Of a stretch of DNA of 64,000 bases, positions 16,415 through 22,682 are shown piece after piece; position 1 is the stretch's first letter, and every line of letters begins with the position of its first letter. The stretch lies in assembly GCA_964423835.1 (NCBI GenBank), contig CAYRGJ010000012.1, positions 1 through 64,000 of the forward strand. The letters are read 5' to 3'. The stretch comes from JAFGCL01 sp964423835 (GTDB lineage: Bacteria > Chloroflexota > Dehalococcoidia > UBA2247 > RBG-13-53-26). A model generated the notes under the pieces. The model saw nothing but the letters and a program-made list of their open reading frames with translations, made no database searches and was not told where the DNA came from. A program made the position numbers and the translations under genes.

Positions 16415-18499
16415 CTATCTCTTAGATTTGGCGTGCTTGGCCTTCACTTTGAGTTTCGCCGGAGCTTCCATGCTGGAGACTTGGGTCGGGACCGGCCTGG
16501 GGCTCAGGTCTATCTTGGCCAGTCTTTCCGCCATGTCCTGCAGCCCGAGTTTTTCGAGTGTCTCTCTGGCTGGAACGCCGGTAACCGGATCACAGCCTTC
16601 CTCCGTGTAGTAGTCGTTCTTCATCTTCTCCATGATCTCGGGCGTCATGAAGATTCTCGTGCCCCACTTCCGCGTCTTTGTAGGCTGGTAGACGTCATCC
16701 GGCATTACCTCGTCCTCGCGGCGCAGGCCGCACAGGTACTCATAGCCCCTTTCGAGCATCCGCACTCTCTGTACCTGCTCCTGGAGCATCTCGGTGGTAT
16801 ATTCCACACCCAGGTCCGCCGTGAGGAAATCCGCCATCTCCTGCCATAAGTCCCTGAGGGAAGTCAGGTATCTCGGCCCTGCCCCCGTGCTCTGGTCGCA
16901 CACTCCGCACATGTCAGCCAGTCTGGTCTGGCGTGAGAAGGCCAGAACCATCTTGGCCTTGTTTGTGCCACGCGGAGTCTCGCCGTCATCCTCGAACAGC
17001 CTCCAGGCATCCGCATCGCCGCACATGTGCTCCGCTTTTGCCGAGCGCATCGCTTCCACTACGGTGGGTATCAATTCCTCGGTCATCCCGGGCTCGGGGT
17101 GCAACTTCAGTATGCCCTCGATGATCTCGGCTGCGTTCTCAATGGCGGCCGGGTCGGCATACACGCCCGCCCCCGACAGGCCCAAGGCCATGCCCAACTG
17201 TCCTCCCGGCCACAAGAAGTAATTAAGTATCTCCATGCCCTTTGTCTGGCGGGCGAAAGAACCGGAGCCCTTGCCTATCTTCTTGGCGGCAGGCAGGATG
17301 CCGTCGGCCAGCACCTGGCCAAACCCATCCTTCCGGGCGATCTTCTCCAACATAGCCCGGGCGGCCTCGCCATTGCCCCATTGGAGGTCTATCCCGTCCA
17401 TGTCCTCAGGCGAGATCATGCCTTCCTCGCGGAGCCTCATCAGCCAGCCGATAATACCGCTGGTCCCGTGGGTATCTACGCCCAGCAGGTTGGCCATCAA
17501 AGCGCTGCGCCACCAGTGCATTGAGTCGTAGATCTTCCACCTGGTCTGAAACTCCCCCGGGACGCCGCAGAGAGAAGCCCCCGACCCTACACCCGGCACC
17601 ACCACTCGCGGCTGGCATTGCTCGGGGCAGAACGCGCAGCCAAGGTTGCCCACAAAGTACTTGTCAGCGAACAACTCAAGCTTCTGCTCTGGTGGAGGCT
17701 CGGGGCATACCAGGTTGCCGTAGTCACCGCCCCAGCAGTATATGTCGAGCGTGTCTTCGATATCTCCATGCCACAACATGGACTTCTTGGTCCAGTGGTT
17801 GGGGTCCAGTTTGTTGGGAAACGTCCCGGGGAACCACGCGTTCCATACCTCGAGCCACTTGGCGGGGTCAGCCACCTTAAGCCCCTTGGTCCCCCGCACG
17901 GCAATCGCCTTCAGGTTCTTCGACCCCATGACGGCGCCGCCACCACCCCTCCCGGCTTTGAAATTGATGTCGTGGAGTATGATGGCATAGGCCACCTGGT
18001 TCTCCCCGGCAACGCCGATGCAGGCCACCTGCACGTCGGGATCGTTCAGCTCACTCTTGATCTGTTCCTGTGTCTGATAGGTATCCAGGCCCCACAGATG
18101 ACCGGCATCCCTGATCTCCACCTTGTCATCATTTATGAACAGGTAGACCGGTTTCTCCGCCTTGCCCTTGATGATGAGGTTGTCATACCCGGCGAACTTC
18201 AGTTCGGCTGGGAATTGGCCGCCCATGTTGGATACTGCCTGGATGCTGTGAATCAACATGGGCGACTTGTACATCACGCCCATCCGGGCTCCCCGCAACG
18301 TCCCGGTAAGAGGCCCGGTGTTGAAGGTCAGCATGTTCTCGGGGTCCAGGCCCTTGGTCTCCGGCGGCACTTCGGTGGCCAGAATCATGCTGCCGATCCC
18401 ATCACCGCCCAACCAGTCCTGCACGTATTTGGAAGTAGGCTCCTTCTCTATCTTCCCTTCGGTCAGATCTACCCTGAGTATCGTTCCCGCTCTCGGCAT
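16415..18499 (-). CDS. Aldehyde:ferredoxin oxidoreductase family protein, second copy
   Basis: AOR-family W/Mo-bispterin enzyme, 694 residues. Cluster ligands Cys288, Cys291 and Cys295 (CAFCPEQC) coincide with the Pyrococcus numbering, with MCGVCDQS as the distal cysteine region. The N-terminus GTILRVDLTEGKIEKEP and the GGGGAVMGSKNLKAIA pterin loop are typical. It is only distantly similar to the 720-residue AOR at 6173, so it is not a recent duplicate and may act on another substrate. It starts one base after the stop of its polyferredoxin and has GGGGGA upstream of the ATG. A BamB-type role (benzoyl-CoA reductase) is an alternative within the same superfamily. Confidence 0.88.
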   Translation of the reverse strand: MPRAGTILRVDLTEGKIEKEPTSKYVQDWLGGDGIGSMILATEVPPETKGLDPENMLTFNTGPLTGTLRGARMGVMYKSPMLIHSIQAVSNMGGQFPAELKFAGYDNLIIKGKAEKPVYLFINDDKVEIRDAGHLWGLDTYQTQEQIKSELNDPDVQVACIGVAGENQVAYAIILHDINFKAGRGGGGAVMGSKNLKAIAVRGTKGLKVADPAKWLEVWNAWFPGTFPNKLDPNHWTKKSMLWHGDIEDTLDIYCWGGDYGNLVCPEPPPEQKLELFADKYFVGNLGCAFCPEQCQPRVVVPGVGSGASLCGVPGEFQTRWKIYDSMHWWRSALMANLLGVDTHGTSGIIGWLMRLREEGMISPEDMDGIDLQWGNGEAARAMLEKIARKDGFGQVLADGILPAAKKIGKGSGSFARQTKGMEILNYFLWPGGQLGMALGLSGAGVYADPAAIENAAEIIEGILKLHPEPGMTEELIPTVVEAMRSAKAEHMCGDADAWRLFEDDGETPRGTNKAKMVLAFSRQTRLADMCGVCDQSTGAGPRYLTSLRDLWQEMADFLTADLGVEYTTEMLQEQVQRVRMLERGYEYLCGLRREDEVMPDDVYQPTKTRKWGTRIFMTPEIMEKMKNDYYTEEGCDPVTGVPARETLEKLGLQDMAERLAKIDLSPRPVPTQVSSMEAPAKLKVKAKHAKSKR

Positions 18500-18500
18500 G

Positions 18501-18992
18501 TCATTCCCCCTTTGCGGCCATTTCGACGAATTTCTCGGCCTTGTTCCTGGCCAGCGTCTTGCCTACCTTCTCGCCCTTGAGGTACTGCAGCGCGGCGTAG
18601 CGATGGAAGCAGTGCTTGGCGCACTGCGGCTCCGGCAGGCCGGCGCACAGGTCGCACTTGAGAGCCACGTGCTTGTCCGGATGCACCGTTATGGCGCCTA
18701 CCGGGCAGGCGATCTCGCACAGCTTGCAGCCGATGCACTTGGAGGTGTTCACGATCATGGCCCCTCTGTCATCGCGAGATATCGCCCCCACCGGGCAGGC
18801 CGCCTGACAGAAAGGCTTTTCGCAGTGCAGGCAGAAGACGGCTACCGGGAACAACTCGCCACTCCGTATGGTTCGAGACACCTTTATTCTCGACTTCGTC
18901 GGGTCGAACTCCCCCTCATGCGTCAGGCTGCAGATGGCCTCGCACATACGGCAGCCGACACACTTGGTCCGGTCCCATGTCATTCTCTCCAT
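18501..18992 (-). CDS. Polyferredoxin, AOR partner; first gene of the large minus-strand operon
   Basis: 163 residues from ATG 18992, preceded by GGGGGAG. Four cysteine groups are visible (CVGCRMCEAIC, CLHCEKPFCQAAC, CIGCKLCEIAC and KCDLC with CAKHC), so up to four [4Fe-4S] clusters of the HycB/AorA/BamC type. It probably shuttles electrons between the adjacent AOR and ferredoxin. The open frame continues far upstream of 18992, but the promoter at 19201-19229 and the ribosome-binding site support this start. It is the promoter-proximal gene of the island that runs to position 1. Confidence 0.87.
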   Translation of the reverse strand: MERMTWDRTKCVGCRMCEAICSLTHEGEFDPTKSRIKVSRTIRSGELFPVAVFCLHCEKPFCQAACPVGAISRDDRGAMIVNTSKCIGCKLCEIACPVGAITVHPDKHVALKCDLCAGLPEPQCAKHCFHRYAALQYLKGEKVGKTLARNKAEKFVEMAAKGE

Positions 18993-19200
18993 GATTTCTA
19001 CTCCCCCTTCCGGTCTCAGATTGTCATTGCGGCCAGTGCGGACCGCCTCATTCCTCGATCCTGGATTCCAGCTGGCCAGATGCCAGACTGGTCTTGGCGC
19101 GGCGGCAGCTTCAAGAGGCTGTTCTTGAGGTTGCCCTGGATTCGCACTGGGCACCCCCCTTTTAGGGTCGATCCGGGCTCTTGAAGAATGGTCTGCCGAG

Positions 19201-19229
19201 AGACTACCATCGGTCTGCGCATTTGTCAA
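19201..19229 (-). promoter_or_regulatory. Sigma-70-type promoter of the large AOR/Etf/CoA-transferase island
   Basis: Minus strand TTGACA (19229-19224), 17-base spacer, TAGTCT (19206-19201). The leader to the first polyferredoxin is about 200 bases. The -35 box lies in TTGACAAATGC, also present in the promoter of the mop-like operon at 25441-25469. Confidence 0.6.
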
Positions 19230-19258
19230 GTGACCATAGCCCAATTTGTGGACAAGTG

Positions 19259-19286
19259 TTGACAAATGACTTATCGAGCGTACAAT
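19259..19286 (+). promoter_or_regulatory. Sigma-70-type promoter of the Lrp-type regulator
   Basis: TTGACA (19259-19264), 16-base spacer, TACAAT (19281-19286), a near-consensus promoter pointing right towards the regulator gene. Confidence 0.65.
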
Positions 19287-19427
19287 AATCCACGTGCATC
19301 GAAATTGCCGCCATACAATTGACCACGTCCGAAACATGGAACTGGTTGAAAGACAAGAGCGGGGGAGGTTAGACTGATCAAGAACCAGGCCAGTGGTGCC
19401 AGATCTGAAGTTGCGCCCCGGGGGCGC

Positions 19428-20489
19428 GTGAGTCCGGAGTTGCCAGAGTCTGCGAAGGCCCGCTTTGAGTTGAACAGCGTCGACAGGCGCATACTCGACG
19501 AACTGCGGCTGGACGGCAGGCAGCCGGCCTCTGGTTTCGCCAAGAAGCTGGGCATCAGCCGGACCTATGCCTGCGAGAGGCTGGACAAGATCCTGGCGGC
19601 GAAGGTAGCCCGGGTGGGCGCTTTCACCAACGCGGTGGCGCTGGGCTACAAGGTCCTGGCGCTCCACGCTATCCGGGTAGTGCCAGGGCACCTGTCGGCG
19701 GTGGCTGACCGGCTCAGCGCTTCACCGAACCTGGTGGTCGTCATAGCCGGCGTTGGCTGGCGGGACATTCTTACCTGGAGCCTCTTCCTGGACCAGGCAG
19801 ACCTCTATGCCTTCACCAACGGAGAGCTGGCCAGGCTCGCCGGCATCAGGTCGGCTGAGACCCTGACGGTGGTGGAGGCTTACAACGCTGCCCCACATCT
19901 GCACGCACGCTACCAGGTTCCCGGCTCCAACCCCGTCGCTGGCAGTATCCGGAGCGGAAAACAGGCATTGGGCAGCAGCGCAGCCGAGAGGCCTTCCGGA
20001 GAAGTCCCCTCCATCGACCTGCTGGATCTCCAGATTCTGGCCGAGATAGAGCGGGACGGTCGCCAGCCAGTTCAGGAGATAGCCAAGAAGCTGGGCACCA
20101 GCCGGACCACGGCTTCCGTCAAGCTGAAGAGGCTTCTGGAAGAGGAGGTGGCCAGGATCGTCACCATCGTGGGCCCGGTCGGCCGCAGGAACTACATCTT
20201 CGCAGAGGCGGCCCTGAGAGTGTCGCCGAAGGCAGTGGCTTCGGTGGTGGACAGACTGAAGGACCACCCCCAGGTGGCCTGGCTGGCCCGGGTAGTGGGC
20301 GGCTATGACGTGATTGTGGGGACTACGGCTCTCACCCCAGCCGAACTGCTGCAGTTCATGGAGAAGCAGGTGTCCCACCTGCCCGGCATAGTCTCCGTCG
20401 AGACCATGGTTGGCCTGGATATCACGAAGGCCTCCTACGAATTCCTGGCCACTGCCCATTTGCAGCGCATTCGCGCATCCAGCCGCTAG
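19428..20489 (+). CDS. Tandem two-domain Lrp/AsnC-family transcriptional regulator
   Basis: 353 residues made of two complete Lrp units in a row, each a winged helix-turn-helix followed by a RAM ligand-binding domain. Unit one has VDRRILDELRLDGRQPASGF and GISRTYACERLDK; unit two has LLDLQILAEIERDGRQPVQEI and GTSRTTASVKLKR, and ends in a clear RAM domain (GIVSVETMVGLDI). A single chain would mimic an Lrp dimer. The GTG at 19428 has no ribosome-binding site; a CTG at 19374 lies five bases after GGGGGAGG and would add 18 residues. It is divergent from the catabolic island and likely regulates it; the ligand is unknown. Confidence 0.85.
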   Translation: MSPELPESAKARFELNSVDRRILDELRLDGRQPASGFAKKLGISRTYACERLDKILAAKVARVGAFTNAVALGYKVLALHAIRVVPGHLSAVADRLSASPNLVVVIAGVGWRDILTWSLFLDQADLYAFTNGELARLAGIRSAETLTVVEAYNAAPHLHARYQVPGSNPVAGSIRSGKQALGSSAAERPSGEVPSIDLLDLQILAEIERDGRQPVQEIAKKLGTSRTTASVKLKRLLEEEVARIVTIVGPVGRRNYIFAEAALRVSPKAVASVVDRLKDHPQVAWLARVVGGYDVIVGTTALTPAELLQFMEKQVSHLPGIVSVETMVGLDITKASYEFLATAHLQRIRASSR

Positions 20490-20513
20490 GGTGCACCCTG
20501 GGGGCAGAATCCC

Positions 20514-21137
20514 TTATCCAATACTGGCAGCAGGCGTCTCATACGGGGCCTGTCCCTGACACCCCAGGCAGACCTCGCCATCCTTCAGGGGATAGGCTTC
20601 CCGGCACATGCCGCAGATGGCGATCGATCCCTTCGAGCTTCGGGCCAGCAGGCCAGGCTTCACCCGGACCGGGTGGAGCCTGCAGATACTCCGTCCGGCA
20701 CGCCGGATCTCATCCTGCAGCCGCGCCGCATCCTGTTCCTTCTTGGTCTTGAGCTTCAGGTACCATGAGCGGATCTCGTCCCAGCCAGGCAGTCCCCCCG
20801 GATCCAGGTGCACTCGCACGCCGACACCGTCCTGCTTGTCGCACAGGCTGACGGCATAGCGCCCCAGGTTGACCACCCTGAGCCGGCCATTTCCCGCGGT
20901 ACACGGGGTGAGAAGCTGAACTGCATCCGGCAGGCATGAAGCCGTCTCGCAAATGGCGCTGAGCACGACGCCGTCAGGGATCTGTTCCCGGGCCATATCC
21001 ACCATGATGGCGCCGATCAGCACCCCCGGGGCGGGGTAGGCATGAAACGAGCGGACCCGCTCCAGGAACTCCTCCCACGTGTACATCCCCAATCGGTCAA
21101 CTACGGCATTTTCAGCTATGGAATCTGTGACTCCCAA
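20514..21137 (-). CDS. FmdE-family protein (formylmethanofuran dehydrogenase subunit E-like)
   Basis: 207 residues. The N-terminal FmdE domain is recognisable from HAYPAPGVLIGAIMVDMA, the ETASCLPDAVQLLTPCTAGNG cysteine segment and VNLGRYAVSL. A C-terminal zinc ribbon follows (CGMC, CLGC). FmdE proteins occur in bacteria without methanofuran and often lie near Mo/W enzymes, where a role in molybdopterin or metal handling is suspected but not established. The start is TTG 21137, with GGAGGAG five bases upstream. It is the last gene of the mop-like operon, 18 bases after the cysteine desulfurase. Confidence 0.82.
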   Translation of the reverse strand: MGVTDSIAENAVVDRLGMYTWEEFLERVRSFHAYPAPGVLIGAIMVDMAREQIPDGVVLSAICETASCLPDAVQLLTPCTAGNGRLRVVNLGRYAVSLCDKQDGVGVRVHLDPGGLPGWDEIRSWYLKLKTKKEQDAARLQDEIRRAGRSICRLHPVRVKPGLLARSSKGSIAICGMCREAYPLKDGEVCLGCQGQAPYETPAASIG

Positions 21138-21155
21138 AGCACTCCTCCTCTGGCC

Positions 21156-22322
21156 TCACTTCGACCGGGCGTTGCCGCAGATCTCCGCCATGGCCTCCAG
21201 CGTGGCATCGATTTCCTTTGTGGTGTTGAAGTGGCCCAGGCTGAAGCGAACCGCCCCTTCCGGACTGGTTCCCAGGTCGGCATGCACCAGGGGCGCACAG
21301 TGAAGACCGGCGCGGACGGCTATGTGGTAGTCCCCGTCGAGTATGGTCGCCAGAGCCGCCGGGCTCAGGCCCTCAATGTTGCAGATGACCACCGGAATGA
21401 GGCCATCCTGCGGCGGCCTGGTATAGAGGATCACCCGGCCCAGGGATGCCAGGCCATCGTGCAGGCGGCGGTACAGCGTCATCTCCCGCCGGCGGGCCTC
21501 CACCGGATTCTGGCTCTCGATGAAGTCCAGACCCAGTGACAGGCCAATGATACCCGGCAGGTTGAGGGTGCCAGCTTCGAGCCGGTGGGGATAGCTCTCG
21601 GTGTGGACCGGGCTCCGGGAATCGATGCCCGTGCCCCCGAAACGGGTGCTCCTTATGTCTACTTCTGGGGAGACGGCCAGCCCGCCTATCCCCGCCGGGC
21701 CCAGCAGCGCCTTGTGACCGGTGAAGGCCACGGCGCTCATGGGCCAGTTGGCCATGTCCATTTCAACGTGGCCCGCACTCTGGGCGGCATCGATCAGCAG
21801 GGGTACGCCACGCCCGGCGCAGGCCCGCGCGATGTCGGCCACCGGCTGAACGGTACCCAGGACGTTGGACGCGTGGCAGACGACCGCCAGTTTCGTGTTG
21901 GGCCGAATGGCCCTGGCTACATCGTCAGGGTCCACGAAGCCGTCCCCATTGAAGGGGACCAGATCGTACTGTATCCACCCGCGCTGCCTCAGATGGAACA
22001 GCGGCCGCAGCACCGAGTTGTGCTCCAGCCGCGTCGAGACGACGTGATCCCCCGGGCCAACGATGCCCTGGATGGCCAGGTTCAAGGCGTCGGTGGCATT
22101 GCTGGCAAATACCACCCTGTCCGGATCCGGCGCACCGAAGAAGGAGGCCAGCCTGGACCTGGCCTGGTCGACCACGTCCTCCGCCTCCGTCGCCAGGTCG
22201 TAGTCCCCCCGGCCGGGCGAAGCCCCCACCCGGCGGTAGATCTCCACCATCCGATCCAGCACTGCGGCAGGCTTGGGAAAGGACGTGGCGGAGTTGTCGA
22301 GGTAGATCACATGCCTCCACAT
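21156..22322 (-). CDS. Cysteine desulfurase / selenocysteine lyase family protein
   Basis: PLP-dependent class V aminotransferase fold, 388 residues, that removes sulfur (or selenium) from cysteine as a protein-bound persulfide. Visible are YLDNSATSFPKP, the PLP-binding Lys204 in TGHKALLGP, His101 in the LEHNS motif and the persulfide Cys342 in AVRAGLHCAP. The ATG overlaps the end of the TusE-like gene by 16 bases, so the two are translationally linked. Its place between a sulfur carrier and a molybdenum hydroxylase suggests that it supplies the terminal sulfido ligand of the Mo cofactor. General Fe-S assembly or selenium delivery are alternatives. Confidence 0.88.
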   Translation of the reverse strand: MWRHVIYLDNSATSFPKPAAVLDRMVEIYRRVGASPGRGDYDLATEAEDVVDQARSRLASFFGAPDPDRVVFASNATDALNLAIQGIVGPGDHVVSTRLEHNSVLRPLFHLRQRGWIQYDLVPFNGDGFVDPDDVARAIRPNTKLAVVCHASNVLGTVQPVADIARACAGRGVPLLIDAAQSAGHVEMDMANWPMSAVAFTGHKALLGPAGIGGLAVSPEVDIRSTRFGGTGIDSRSPVHTESYPHRLEAGTLNLPGIIGLSLGLDFIESQNPVEARRREMTLYRRLHDGLASLGRVILYTRPPQDGLIPVVICNIEGLSPAALATILDGDYHIAVRAGLHCAPLVHADLGTSPEGAVRFSLGHFNTTKEIDATLEAMAEICGNARSK

Positions 22323-22660
22323 CTCCTGGGGTGCGGCAGACCGGCCAGGCGGCGGGCCCGTTCCTTGAAGTCCCCTGGGAAGAGGCCCTGGAGCTGGAGG
22401 AGGCTAAACCCGGTACCTTCGCGCAACTGCTGGTTCAACGGGGTCCTCCCGTTGACGGAATAGAACTCCCGCAGGAAGCGTATCACCCGCCAGTGCTCAT
22501 CTCCCAGGACTTCGAGCCCGCCTTCCCGGGCCAGCTCGCTGGCTACCTCTTCGTCCCAGTCTGCGAAATCCAGGAGGTAGCCCTGGTAGTCAAACAGGAT
22601 CGTCCGCCCGGCTATGGTCCGGGTCTCGGTAGGACCGGCCGGTCCGCGACGCCTCTGCAT
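22307..22660 (-). CDS. TusE/DsrC-family sulfur-carrier protein, single cysteine
   Basis: 117 residues from ATG 22660 (GAGGTGG upstream; a GTG five codons earlier is possible). The family fold is evident from DYQGYLLDFADWDEEVA, DEHWRVIRFLREFY and the tail LAGLPHPRRC. The single cysteine of the whole protein, Cys114, corresponds to the conserved C-terminal-arm Cys. The second Cys that DsrC of dissimilatory sulfite reduction carries 11 residues earlier is Arg here, so this is the TusE-like, persulfide-relay type. It sits between the mop-like enzyme and a cysteine desulfurase, implying sulfur transfer from one to the other. No tus or dsr genes are nearby. Confidence 0.82.
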   Translation of the reverse strand: MQRRRGPAGPTETRTIAGRTILFDYQGYLLDFADWDEEVASELAREGGLEVLGDEHWRVIRFLREFYSVNGRTPLNQQLREGTGFSLLQLQGLFPGDFKERARRLAGLPHPRRCGGM

Positions 22661-22682
22661 GGCCACCTCTTTCACCCGGGGT

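Larger units (their letters stand above)
18993..19427. other. Divergent intergenic region with two promoters
   Basis: About 435 bases without a convincing gene. Near its middle are back-to-back promoters for the leftward AOR island and the rightward Lrp-type regulator. Both -35 boxes are part of the same 10-mer TTGACAAATG in inverted orientation (19229-19220 on the minus strand, 19259-19268 on the plus strand), leaving 29 bases between them. This is a natural place for an operator. Confidence 0.6.

Noticed and set aside
16415..18992. BamBC (class II benzoyl-CoA reductase) assignment for the AOR plus polyferredoxin pair
   Set aside because: Same superfamily and similar layout, but no other bam genes (BamD-I, BamA, BamY) are present and AorAB-like enzymes fit equally; a residue-level comparison would be needed.
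22307..22660. True DsrC of dissimilatory sulfite reduction
   Set aside because: The second conserved cysteine of DsrC is replaced by Arg and no dsrAB, dsrEFH or dsrMKJOP genes are near; the TusE-like carrier type fits better.
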